Shown: positions 1-8,588 of the stretch, piece by piece
Numbering within the stretch: position 1 is the stretch's first letter
Layout of the letters: every line of letters begins with the position of its first letter
Assembly: GCA_947643595.1 (NCBI GenBank)
Contig: CANRWP010000004.1
Span: forward strand, 1-64,000
Origin: an uncultured bacterium
GTDB taxonomy: Bacteria; Bacillota; Clostridia; Lachnospirales; Lachnospiraceae
Direction of reading: 5' to 3'
DNA: 64,000 nucleotides
Translations under genes and position numbers: made by a program
Notes under the pieces: generated by a model
The model's input: only the letters and a program-made list of their open reading frames with translations
The model's database searches: none
What the model was told of the DNA's origin: nothing

Positions 1-58
1 AAAATTTTAAAGATTTTCTGTCCTTAATAATATTACGAGATTTTTCGCATTTAGGTAT

Positions 59-84
59 GTTATGGACAAACGTGTCACAAGTAA
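59..84 (+). repeat. Short direct repeat, copy 1
   Basis: A 26-bp sequence beginning GTTATGGA and ending TCACAAGTAA. It recurs at 1221-1246 with 23 of 26 bases identical. The two copies bracket the lipoprotein gene at 253-1197. A looser similarity extends about 12 bases upstream in both copies (CGCA followed by a GGT-TGTTATGG context). The role is unknown. Confidence 0.5.
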
Positions 85-252
85 GAAGTAATCACCTGGA
101 ATGGCTATAAGGCTGTATAATATGAAGTCTTGGATTGAGGAATATCGCATTGGGATACGAATGCGTTACCATTGTTGATGTATGAATACAGAAGAGGCAT
201 TTTAATATACCAGATGAGTAATCCAAGAAAATTTCCTTTTGTGTGAGGCTTT

Positions 253-1197
253 ATGAGAATAAAAAAATTTTTATGGTTAATAACAATAGTTCTTTTAGCA
301 ACATCTTGCAATATATCCAATCATAATGAAAGCGCTATAGGTGAAAACGTTTTAGATGAGAATGCGACTCAATTTGAAATATTGTATGAGGAAGACTTGG
401 AAGGACAGTTAAAAAGGTTAGTTCAAGAGAAAACAGAGCAACCTGTTTTTGCATTTTATGACTATATTGGCTCGAAGGAAGAAGATTCTTATGCATATAT
501 ATTTACCGGTGAGATGGTAGAGGAGTTTGGAGACACTATGTTTCAAGGTGCATTATGGTATGCGAATGGAGAAGATAGTATTTTATTAATGGATGAGATT
601 GAAACATCCACGTTTGAGCCGATAATTATTGAAGAGAATAATCATCTGTTGTTAAATGTCGGTTCCAATTTACCGGGATCTGCCAAATCTTATATTTGGG
701 CAGTAAATGATCATAAGCCTCAATTGGTTTTTGAGGCTTCCGGTTCATGTTTTATTGATAATGGATTATTGGCATCAGTCGAGTCTTTCATTAGTAATAG
801 TGCAGGGGGCAGGATATGGCAAAGGTATTATTTATATTGGGATCATAATAAACAGAGTTACCAATACTATGATGTAAAGGAAATAACGGAAGAAGAATTT
901 CTTTCATATGAAAATGCACAGACTGCCAGAGACGAGGTAGAAATTGCCATAAAAGAAGATATTAAACAAAGTTTACATAGAGCCGATTTGAATGTCGGAA
1001 GTCATTTTGATTATAATTATTTCAAATGTGGTAATGGAATCATATATGTAAATTACATTATAACTACTGATTCAGACATTTTATACTATTATTCTATATT
1101 TATGGAACGGAATGGAACCGTTGTTTTGGATGAACGGCAGCATTATGATTTGTATGAAAAAGGATATATGTATCAGCGTGATGAATATGACTGGTAA
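253..1197 (+). CDS. Putative lipoprotein of unknown function
   Basis: 314 residues. The N-terminus is a lipoprotein signal: basic MRIKKF, a hydrophobic stretch and the lipobox LATSC, with the modified cysteine at residue 19. The mature protein should therefore be tethered to the outer face of the membrane. The rest is acidic and rich in Tyr, Asp and Glu, without repeats or further membrane segments, and I recognise no family. A GAGG sequence sits about 5 bases before the ATG. The gene and its flanks are clearly more AT-rich than the genes after it, and it lies between two direct repeats, which would fit a recently acquired single-gene insert. It has no operon partner here. Confidence 0.75.
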   Translation: MRIKKFLWLITIVLLATSCNISNHNESAIGENVLDENATQFEILYEEDLEGQLKRLVQEKTEQPVFAFYDYIGSKEEDSYAYIFTGEMVEEFGDTMFQGALWYANGEDSILLMDEIETSTFEPIIIEENNHLLLNVGSNLPGSAKSYIWAVNDHKPQLVFEASGSCFIDNGLLASVESFISNSAGGRIWQRYYLYWDHNKQSYQYYDVKEITEEEFLSYENAQTARDEVEIAIKEDIKQSLHRADLNVGSHFDYNYFKCGNGIIYVNYIITTDSDILYYYSIFMERNGTVVLDERQHYDLYEKGYMYQRDEYDW

Positions 1198-1220
1198 ATT
1201 GTGCTTACGCACTTGAGGTT

Positions 1221-1246
1221 GTTATGGAGAACCGTATCACAAGTAA
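1221..1246 (+). repeat. Short direct repeat, copy 2
   Basis: Second copy of the 26-bp repeat at 59-84 (three mismatches), starting 23 bases after the stop codon of the lipoprotein gene. It lies just upstream of the promoter proposed for the solute-binding protein. Confidence 0.5.
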
Positions 1247-1258
1247 ACAACAAGGTGT

Positions 1259-1287
1259 TTGTAAAATTTTCCAATATATGGTATGGT
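1259..1287 (+). promoter_or_regulatory. Probable promoter of solute-binding protein operon
   Basis: TTGTAA at 1259-1264, a 17-base spacer, then TATGGT at 1282-1287. A small hairpin follows (CCCTGC 1295-1300 pairing with GCAGGG 1309-1314), so the beginning of the transcript should be folded. Confidence 0.45.
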
Positions 1288-1348
1288 ATATTTACCCTGC
1301 GGAAAAAGGCAGGGGGAAACCATAAGAGATTTGTCAGGAGGCATGTCG

Positions 1349-2809
1349 ATGAATAGTTTTAAAAGTTGGAGAAAGAAACTGTGTATATTTGGATTTATGA
1401 CGGTTATTGTATTTGGATTGTCGGGATGCGGGAACAAAAGTCCTCTTGATCCGAAAAATCCTGTGTCACTGACTGTATGGCACTATTATAACGGTTCTCA
1501 GCAGGCGGCTTTTGATGCTCTGGTGGAGGAATTTAACGATACGGTGGGGCAGGAGAAGGGAATCTATGTGGAGGGATTTTCCCAGGGGTCTGTCTCCGAT
1601 CTGGAGACCGCGGTGCGGGATGCCATCGAGGGAAAGGTGGGTGCGGATGCCATGCCCGATATTTTCTCCTCCTACGCGGACACCGCCTACGAGGTGGAGC
1701 AGGCAGGTGCACTGGCGGATTTGTCGGGCTATCTGAGTGAGGAGGAGCTGGAGAGGTATGTGGACTCCTATATCGAAGAAGGACGAATCGCTGTCGACGG
1801 TACTCTCAGGATTTTTCCTACGGCAAAATCCACGGAGGTCATGATGATCAATAAGACGGACTGGGAAAAATTTGCGGAGGCAACCGGAGCTTCTCTGGAT
1901 ACTCTTGCGACCGTGGAGGGAGTGACAGCCACAGCTCAGGCGTATTATGAGTGGACCGACAGCCTTACTCCCGATGTCCCGGAAGACGGCAAGGCATTTT
2001 ATGGCAGAGATGCTCTGGCTAACTATTTTATTATCGGAATGCAGCAGCAGAGTGTGGAAATTTTCCATGTGGAAAACGGCGAAGTGACCCTAAATGTGCC
2101 TGAGAAGGAACTGCACAGACTGTGGGAGAACTATTATGTTCCCATGGTAAAGGGTTATTTTGGCGCTTATGGCTCCTTTCGCTCTGATGATGTGAAAACC
2201 GGGGATATTCTGGCATATACGGGATCCACCGCTTCGGCCATGTATTTTCCTGACCGGGTGGAACTGGATGATGGGAGTTATGATATCGACTATATCGTGA
2301 TGATGGCTCCTGTGTTTGAAGCGGGAGAACAATGCGCCGTACAGCAGGGGGCTGGCATGGTGGTCAGCAAATCGGATGAAAAGCACGAATATGCCTCTGT
2401 AGAGTTTTTAAAATGGTTTACCCAGGCGGAAAATAATCTCGAGTTCGGCAGCGTATCCGGTTATCTTCCTGTATTGAAGGAAGCGAACAGCGTGGAAAAG
2501 CTGGATCAGGTCATTGCCTCGCAGCAACTGACGGTAGCGCCTAAGACCTATGACTGTCTGACCACTATCTTTCAGGAGATGGGTAACATGACTCTTTATA
2601 CGAATAAAAGTTTTGAGAATGGTTCTGCTGCCAGAAAGATCCTGGAGTATCATCTTGCGGACAAAGCCGTTGAAGATCGCGCGGCAGTCGTGGCCGCACT
2701 GGAGCAGGGGAAAAGCCTGGAAGAGGCGGCGGCTCCCTATGTGACGGAGGAGGCTTTTGGAGAATGGTACCGTTCTTTCTGTGAGGCATTGGAAAACTCT
2801 GTGAAATAG
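1349..2809 (+). CDS. Extracellular solute-binding lipoprotein (family 1 type)
   Basis: 486 residues from the ATG at 1349, chosen because AGGAGG (1336-1341) lies 7 bases upstream; an ATG at 1343 is too close to that site. The N-terminus is a lipoprotein signal with lipobox LSGC (Cys27). The mature part matches family 1 solute-binding proteins (maltose/multiple-sugar type), with an early SLTVWHYYNG strand, a TEVMMIN segment and an AGMVVSKS segment. Such proteins normally deliver ligand to an ABC transporter, but no permease or ATPase gene is nearby. The next gene, 11 bases downstream, is a sensor kinase, so I infer a ligand-sensing role feeding that kinase. The ligand cannot be told from sequence. 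Confidence 0.88.
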   Translation: MNSFKSWRKKLCIFGFMTVIVFGLSGCGNKSPLDPKNPVSLTVWHYYNGSQQAAFDALVEEFNDTVGQEKGIYVEGFSQGSVSDLETAVRDAIEGKVGADAMPDIFSSYADTAYEVEQAGALADLSGYLSEEELERYVDSYIEEGRIAVDGTLRIFPTAKSTEVMMINKTDWEKFAEATGASLDTLATVEGVTATAQAYYEWTDSLTPDVPEDGKAFYGRDALANYFIIGMQQQSVEIFHVENGEVTLNVPEKELHRLWENYYVPMVKGYFGAYGSFRSDDVKTGDILAYTGSTASAMYFPDRVELDDGSYDIDYIVMMAPVFEAGEQCAVQQGAGMVVSKSDEKHEYASVEFLKWFTQAENNLEFGSVSGYLPVLKEANSVEKLDQVIASQQLTVAPKTYDCLTTIFQEMGNMTLYTNKSFENGSAARKILEYHLADKAVEDRAAVVAALEQGKSLEEAAAPYVTEEAFGEWYRSFCEALENSVK

Positions 2810-2820
2810 AGGTATGGTAA

Positions 2821-5800
2821 ATGAGGAAAAAGGAAAGTCAGACCATATTTAAATTCTTCCTTATTCCGCTGATTGCCATTATGCTGGTGCAGAGCGCCAT
2901 CACCATAGGCACCCTGATAGTCAGGCATACGACAAAGACGCTGGAAGAATATTCCAGTGGTATGATGCGGCGATTGGTGGAAAACAGACAGGTGATACTG
3001 CAGGGCGATATGAATCAGAGGTGGTCTGTCATCTCTGATCAGGAAGGTTTTCTGAATAACAGGCTTCAGCAGTTTCTCGCGGAAGAGGATGTGGAGCTGG
3101 ATGAAATGCTTCGATCGGATGAATTGAAGGACCGGTTTTTGGATCAGTTGTTTCCCGAATGTCTCAGTATATTGCAGAACAATTCTACAACGGGAATTTT
3201 TCTGATCCTGACCGGGACGGATATGGAGGCGGAGGGAGATTATGCCGGACTTTTTATCCGGGATTCCGATCCACGCACAAACCCTGTAAATTATACGGAC
3301 CTTTTGCTGGAGAAAGGGAGCAAACAGCTTTCCAGAACATGGAATGTTCCCCTGGATACCAATTGGACAACGCGGTTTCATATGGATGGAGCAGGGCAGA
3401 AGGAAGAGGATTCTTATTTTTATGAACCGTGGCGCGCCGGAGAGGAGTATCCTGATGCGGATGCGGACGATCTTGGATACTGGTCCCTTCCCTTTTCTCT
3501 GGGAAAGGAAGGATCAGACACCTACGAGATGATCACATACTCCCTTCCGCTGCGCTATGAGGGACAGGTGTATGGCGTGCTTGGTGTGGAGATATCTGTC
3601 CGGTATCTGTATGACTATTTTCCTGCGGCGGAACTGAACAGTTCCCAACAGTCCGGCTATATGCTGGCGGTGAAAGAGGAAAACGGAAGCTATAGATCTC
3701 TGGCAGGCAAGGGAATGCTGTATGATCTGATGCGATCCAAAGATGGAAATTTCGCTCTGCTGGAGACGGAGTATGATAACCTTTCTCTGGTGCAGGATGT
3801 CAGATTGACCGGACAGGGGGTCTATGCCGTCGCATGTCCGTTGGAAATATACGGCAAAAATGTGCCCTACGAAGATACTGATTGGGTGCTTTTGGGTCTG
3901 AATACGGAAAAGGAGCTGTTCGGCATGAGCCGCCAGCTTTATTTTTGGATGGTGGTTGCCGTTTTGATCGGCCTTGCCTTCGGCGTGTTCGGCATTTATA
4001 TTCTGGTTCGGCATATAACCAGGCCGGTCCAGCGGCTGATGCAGTGTATCATGGAAGGAAGTGCCGGCCTTCAAAATTTCAGATTGTCCAACATTCTGGA
4101 GATCGATGCGCTGTATGAGGTCATAAACGATCTGACAAAGCAGCAGAAAAAGGCGGAGAATGTTCTTCTGGAGGAGAAGGAACGTTATAAAATGGCATTG
4201 GAATCCTCCAATGATATCTTCTTTTCCTATGATCTGCAAAACCAGATTCTGGATCTGGTCAACCATAAGACCATGAGCGGTCAATGGAAAACTCCGAAAA
4301 CCGTAAACGGTTTTATCAATCCTGATTATATCTATGAGGAGGATCAGGAGAGAGCTTTGGCGGCGTTGCAGGAGGACCCTGACAATCCCTATGCGGAATT
4401 TCGGATGCGCTGGCCGGAGGAATCGGAATTTAACTGGGTGGCTCTTTCCGGCAAGGCTGTCTATGACACCGACGGACAGCGATGGAAGTTAGTGGGAAGC
4501 ATCCACAATATTCAGGAGCAGAAAGATAAGGAGGCGGAACAGCTTCGGAAAAATATGATAGACAGCGTCACCGGCCTCTATGTATTCAGCGCCGGGATGG
4601 AACTTTTGTCCCAGGCGCGCAGAAAGCAGCCTCAGGGCGTGATGGTCAGTCTTATTCTGAGCAATCTGAGGGAAGTCAACGAGAAAAATGGCATTGTCTT
4701 CGGTGATATGATTCTGGAAACTGTGGGCGGAATGATCCTGGAAAAGTGCAGGGGGTTCGCCGACAGGACAGGTCTGAGCGCCGTCGCGCTGCGTCTGAAC
4801 CCGGAGGAGATTGTTCTGTGGCTGGAGGGGGTATGCCGGGAGGATGCCTCCTGGCATGTAAAAGATCTGCTGGATCGCATCGTATCGGAGCTTGATGAGG
4901 AGATTTTCCATTTGCATCTTTGTGCGGGCCTGTGCCTCGGGAAGGAGGAACAGTCTTCGGAGGAGCTGATCCGCAGAGCAAAGCTGGCAGGGAAGAATGC
5001 CTCTCCTTTCAACGGACAACAGCTTCTTTTTTATAAGGAGCTTCCAAAAGGCAACAAAATTTCCCTGCCTGCCCTTAAGGGACAGGAGGTCAACAGCCTG
5101 GGCTATGACAAGAATACAAGCCTTGTCTCCGTAGCCTTAAATCTGTTTGGATGGGGTTCGGATTTCCCGGCCCAGATGATGCTGATGATCCAAAAGATCG
5201 GGCGTTTTTATCAGGCGAGCGATGTGCTGGTTTCCATATTGCGGCCCGATTTCAACTCCAATTATCTCAATTATCAGTGGCACAAAGATCATGAGGCGGC
5301 GGCGGAAACGGTAAGAAAATACACGGAATCGGAGAAGAGGGCGTTTTTTGACTGGCTGGGCCAGGCGGAGGTACGCTGTTTTTCAGAAAAGGACAGTGAA
5401 CAGAAGGCTCTCCAAAATTTTTTGAGCGTTGAGCCGGGAAGCCGGGGAATCTTCCTTCCCATGTATGACAGCGGAAGTTATATGGGAAATGTCTGTATTC
5501 TCGGAATAGACTCCTCTCTTTTGAGCGGGCAGGGAGAATATCAGAGTCTGGCGGAACTCGGCCGGGTGATACAGAGTCAGCTCAATCAGCGGCAGCATGA
5601 TATTGCCAGCAGAGCAAAGTCGGAGTTTCTCTCTCGGATGAGTCACGAGATCCGGACCCCCATGAATGGCATCATCGGCATGACTGCCATTGCTTTGCAG
5701 CAGGGGCAGACGCCTGAGAGAATTATGGATTGTCTGCAGAAGATCCAGTCTTCCTCGGACTATCTTCTGGGACTGATCAATGATATTCTCGATATGTCCA

Positions 5801-6789
5801 AGATCGAGAGCGGTAAGATGAAGTTGGAGCCGGCTAATTTCAATATGGATGAAATGCTGGGAACGATCCACGAACTGATCCTGACGCAGGCTTTGTCCAG
5901 AGGTGTCCATTTTATCCAGGATATTGCACTGGAACATCACTGGTTTGTGGCGGATAAAATGCGCATCAGCCAGGTGCTGATCAATCTGCTCGGCAACGCG
6001 ATAAAATTTACACCGGCGGGCGGAAGTGTTACGCTCACCGTGAAGGAGTTGTCCATCTCGGAGGAGGGGATCTCTCTTCAGTTTGCGGTGAAGGATACGG
6101 GAATCGGTATTGCGGAGGAAGAGCAGGAGAGAGTATTCCGCTCCTTTGAACAGGCTTCCAACAGAGATCCCTCCAAACAGCAGGGGACCGGTCTGGGGCT
6201 ATCCATCAGCAGCCGCCTGGTACAAATGATGGGGAGCAGCATTCAGCTGGAGAGTGAACTCGGAAAAGGCAGTACCTTCAGCTTTGTCATTTTCCTGTCT
6301 CCCGGGAAGAGCGAGGCGGTCGGGGAAGAAGAGAAGGAATTTTCCTTCGAAGGCTGCCACGTCCTGGTGGTGGAAGACAATGAGCTGAACGCCGAAATCG
6401 CGCAGTGCCTTTTGGAGGAGAGAGGTTTTGAAGTGGATTGTGTGTATGACGGATCCAAGGCTGTGGAACGAATCCGCAACACGCAGCCGGGCACCTATGA
6501 TGTGATCCTGATGGATATTATGATGCCGGTTATGGATGGGCTGGAGGCTGCCCGCACGATCCGCGGTATGGAGAGGGAGGACTGCCATACCATCCCCATT
6601 ATCGCCATGTCTGCCAACGCTTTCGACGATGATCTGAAAAAGTCTGTGGAATGTGGCATGAACGGGCATCTCTCCAAGCCTGTCGAAGTAGATAAATTGT
6701 ATGAGAAACTGCAGGAAGTGATCCATCGTAAGGCGGATCCGGGAACAGCGGAGAGTGTAAAAGGAGCACAAGGATGGAACAGGAAGTAA
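2821..6789 (+). CDS. Hybrid sensor histidine kinase with receiver domain
   Basis: 1322 residues. In order: a membrane segment near residues 12-35; a large extracellular sensor region (dCache-like, to about 370); a second membrane segment near 373-395; HAMP; a PAS-like region (about 455-580); a GGDEF-like domain (about 585-740) whose active motif reads NPEEI and is therefore degenerate; a GAF-like linker; HisKA with SHEIRTPMNG (phosphoacceptor His942); an HATPase with the N box NLLGNAIKF and glycine box GTGLGLSI; and a C-terminal receiver with Asp1232 in LMDIMMP. Signal should pass from His942 to Asp1232 and then to an unlinked partner. The solute-binding lipoprotein upstream is the likely ligand presenter. 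The NhaC gene overlaps its 3' end by 16 bases. Confidence 0.93.
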   Translation: MRKKESQTIFKFFLIPLIAIMLVQSAITIGTLIVRHTTKTLEEYSSGMMRRLVENRQVILQGDMNQRWSVISDQEGFLNNRLQQFLAEEDVELDEMLRSDELKDRFLDQLFPECLSILQNNSTTGIFLILTGTDMEAEGDYAGLFIRDSDPRTNPVNYTDLLLEKGSKQLSRTWNVPLDTNWTTRFHMDGAGQKEEDSYFYEPWRAGEEYPDADADDLGYWSLPFSLGKEGSDTYEMITYSLPLRYEGQVYGVLGVEISVRYLYDYFPAAELNSSQQSGYMLAVKEENGSYRSLAGKGMLYDLMRSKDGNFALLETEYDNLSLVQDVRLTGQGVYAVACPLEIYGKNVPYEDTDWVLLGLNTEKELFGMSRQLYFWMVVAVLIGLAFGVFGIYILVRHITRPVQRLMQCIMEGSAGLQNFRLSNILEIDALYEVINDLTKQQKKAENVLLEEKERYKMALESSNDIFFSYDLQNQILDLVNHKTMSGQWKTPKTVNGFINPDYIYEEDQERALAALQEDPDNPYAEFRMRWPEESEFNWVALSGKAVYDTDGQRWKLVGSIHNIQEQKDKEAEQLRKNMIDSVTGLYVFSAGMELLSQARRKQPQGVMVSLILSNLREVNEKNGIVFGDMILETVGGMILEKCRGFADRTGLSAVALRLNPEEIVLWLEGVCREDASWHVKDLLDRIVSELDEEIFHLHLCAGLCLGKEEQSSEELIRRAKLAGKNASPFNGQQLLFYKELPKGNKISLPALKGQEVNSLGYDKNTSLVSVALNLFGWGSDFPAQMMLMIQKIGRFYQASDVLVSILRPDFNSNYLNYQWHKDHEAAAETVRKYTESEKRAFFDWLGQAEVRCFSEKDSEQKALQNFLSVEPGSRGIFLPMYDSGSYMGNVCILGIDSSLLSGQGEYQSLAELGRVIQSQLNQRQHDIASRAKSEFLSRMSHEIRTPMNGIIGMTAIALQQGQTPERIMDCLQKIQSSSDYLLGLINDILDMSKIESGKMKLEPANFNMDEMLGTIHELILTQALSRGVHFIQDIALEHHWFVADKMRISQVLINLLGNAIKFTPAGGSVTLTVKELSISEEGISLQFAVKDTGIGIAEEEQERVFRSFEQASNRDPSKQQGTGLGLSISSRLVQMMGSSIQLESELGKGSTFSFVIFLSPGKSEAVGEEEKEFSFEGCHVLVVEDNELNAEIAQCLLEERGFEVDCVYDGSKAVERIRNTQPGTYDVILMDIMMPVMDGLEAARTIRGMEREDCHTIPIIAMSANAFDDDLKKSVECGMNGHLSKPVEVDKLYEKLQEVIHRKADPGTAESVKGAQGWNRK

Positions 6790-8138
6790 AAAGAATAACG
6801 TTTCGCTTTGGGAAATTTGGCAAGCTGGCTCCGCTCATTGTGGCGGCGGTCATGATCTTATGGGCGGCATTCAGCCAGTCCAATGTGAACGGTTATGTGC
6901 TGGCTTTTTTCGCTGCGCTGGTGACGGGTGTTCTTTTTGCAAAAGATGAAAAGGCGTACGGGGAAGCGTTAGTCTGCGGCTTGGGGAAACCTATGTTCGG
7001 CGTGATCGTGATGGCGGTGATACTGGCTGCGGTGTCGGGCAAGCTGATCTCGGCTAGCGGCGTGGTACAGACCATCGCGGCATATGTGGTGGCAGCTGGT
7101 TTTACCGGAAGGCTGTTTGTGGCGGCATCCTTTCTGATCACCTGTCTGTTGGCGTTTGCAACGGGAACTTCAGTGGGAACCTACTTTGTTGTGATACCTA
7201 TATTATTTCCGGTGGGTGTGATGGCGGGGGCGGCGCCTGAATTTATGATCGGCTCCATCGTGTCGGGAGCGGCGTTCGGCGATAATCTGGGGCCCATATC
7301 GGATACCACCATCGCCTCCTCCGCGACTCAGCATGCAGATCTGGGATGCGTGGTGAAGACCAGAATGCGTTACAGCCTGCCGGCGGCGGCGGGAGCCCTG
7401 GTTTTGTTTCTGTTGTTCTCCAAAACCACGGATGCCGGGGCGCCCATTCAGGCGTACGGCGGTGCGGAAAATCCGGCAAGTCTGGCGATGCTGGTGGTGC
7501 CGGCGGTGATCATTCTTCTGTGCCTGATGAGAAGGCATCTGATCACGGCACTGTCCTGGGGTATTCTGGCGGGGATCGCCGCAGGACTGCTCTCAGGCAT
7601 ATATACAATGCAAGGGCTCATCTCTTTTCCCGGCGGATTTTCCGTGTCCGGCGTGATCATAGAAGCCATTGCGGGTACATCCGGCACAGTGGCGATGCTG
7701 ATCGCGGTGTTTGCCCTTCTCGGGGCTGTGGAGCGCAGCGGCCTCTTTGAGGATGTGGGATCATTTCTGGCGCGGTTTGCAAAGAGTGAGCGCAGCACAG
7801 AGGCGGCTATCGTGCTGTCCTGCGGAATATTGAGCATGGTGACAGGGGTCATTTCCGTGGCGATCGTGGCGCTCGGTGATCTGGTAAATGAGATCGGAGA
7901 AAAAGCGGGGGTGGATCGGTATCGCCGCGCAAACCTGCTGGATTGTACAGGCTGCGTTTTCTGCTTTCTGGCGCCCTGGACGGTACACTGCGTGATACCG
8001 GCACAACAGTCCGCCCAGTTTGGCGAGGGCTTCGCAGTGGCACCCGCATCGATCCCCTTTGTGAACTTTTATTCTATTTGTATGTCAGTAGTGCTGATTG
8101 TGGCGGTAATTGCGGGATATGGCAGAAATGCCCCTTGA
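6774..8138 (+). CDS. NhaC-family Na+/H+ antiporter
   Basis: 454 residues, very hydrophobic, with about 11-12 membrane segments. The segment GDNLGPISDTTIASSATQ is the hallmark of NhaC-type antiporters, and an LLDCTGC segment comes late. Such proteins exchange Na+ (or, in some members, organic acids) for H+ across the cytoplasmic membrane. The ATG overlaps the kinase gene by 16 bases, with GGAG 8 bases upstream inside that gene, so the two are translationally coupled. Some NhaC relatives carry malate/lactate rather than Na+, so the substrate is not certain. Confidence 0.88.
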   Translation: MEQEVKRITFRFGKFGKLAPLIVAAVMILWAAFSQSNVNGYVLAFFAALVTGVLFAKDEKAYGEALVCGLGKPMFGVIVMAVILAAVSGKLISASGVVQTIAAYVVAAGFTGRLFVAASFLITCLLAFATGTSVGTYFVVIPILFPVGVMAGAAPEFMIGSIVSGAAFGDNLGPISDTTIASSATQHADLGCVVKTRMRYSLPAAAGALVLFLLFSKTTDAGAPIQAYGGAENPASLAMLVVPAVIILLCLMRRHLITALSWGILAGIAAGLLSGIYTMQGLISFPGGFSVSGVIIEAIAGTSGTVAMLIAVFALLGAVERSGLFEDVGSFLARFAKSERSTEAAIVLSCGILSMVTGVISVAIVALGDLVNEIGEKAGVDRYRRANLLDCTGCVFCFLAPWTVHCVIPAQQSAQFGEGFAVAPASIPFVNFYSICMSVVLIVAVIAGYGRNAP

Positions 8139-8163
8139 TTTTTGCCTGACAAAAGTCTATAAT
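8135..8163 (+). promoter_or_regulatory. Promoter of PilZ gene
   Basis: TTGATT at 8135-8140, 17-base spacer, TATAAT at 8158-8163. It begins at the stop codon of the antiporter gene, so the PilZ gene can be transcribed on its own. Confidence 0.65.
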
Positions 8164-8196
8164 AAATTTATGATTATGAAAAGAAGGAGTAAAGCT

Positions 8197-8550
8197 ATGG
8201 AGGAACGCAGAAAAAGCAAACGACTGGAATTGCAATCAAAGATTATTATAAAATCCCTGAATGATCCGGGGACACAGCATGAAGCGGTCATCGATATCAT
8301 AGATGTCAGCAAAACGGGAGTTGGCTTCAGCTGTAATCTTCCTCTGGAGATCGGTACGGTGTACGAGGCGTTTTTGACGATCTGGACGAAGGAAGTGCTT
8401 CACGCCTTTATCGAGATCGTGCGCATCGAGAAAGCCGGAGACAAGTTTAACTACGGGTCTATCTTTGTGGGTATGCCCGGCATGGATGCTTCCCGCATCG
8501 CTATCTATGATACGGTCAATACGGAGCTGAAAAAACAGGAGAACGAATAG
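8197..8550 (+). CDS. PilZ domain protein (probable c-di-GMP effector)
   Basis: 117 residues. The ATG at 8197 was chosen because AAGGAG lies 7 bases upstream; in-frame codons further up lack a ribosome site and fall over the promoter. The protein is a single PilZ domain: the RRKSKR motif at residues 4-9 corresponds to RxxxR, and DVSKTGVGF (about residues 45-53) corresponds to (D/N)xSxxG. Both c-di-GMP-binding motifs are intact. No output domain is attached, so it should work as a small adaptor. It has its own promoter and ends in a shared terminator with aroA. Confidence 0.85.
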   Translation: MEERRKSKRLELQSKIIIKSLNDPGTQHEAVIDIIDVSKTGVGFSCNLPLEIGTVYEAFLTIWTKEVLHAFIEIVRIEKAGDKFNYGSIFVGMPGMDASRIAIYDTVNTELKKQENE

Positions 8551-8562
8551 AGTAATGAAAAA

Positions 8563-8588
8563 GGGGCAGCTTTTGCTGCCCTTATTTT
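8563..8588 (+). terminator. Bidirectional terminator between PilZ gene and aroA
   Basis: An 8-bp stem (GGGGCAGC against GCTGCCCT) with a TTTT loop, A-rich on the left and followed by TTATTTTG on the right. It overlaps the last codons of aroA on the minus strand and can serve both convergent genes. Confidence 0.8.

Noticed and set aside
1-252. Transposon end or integrase site before the lipoprotein gene
   Set aside because: There is a direct repeat with 1221-1246, but no terminal inverted repeats, target duplication or recombinase gene.
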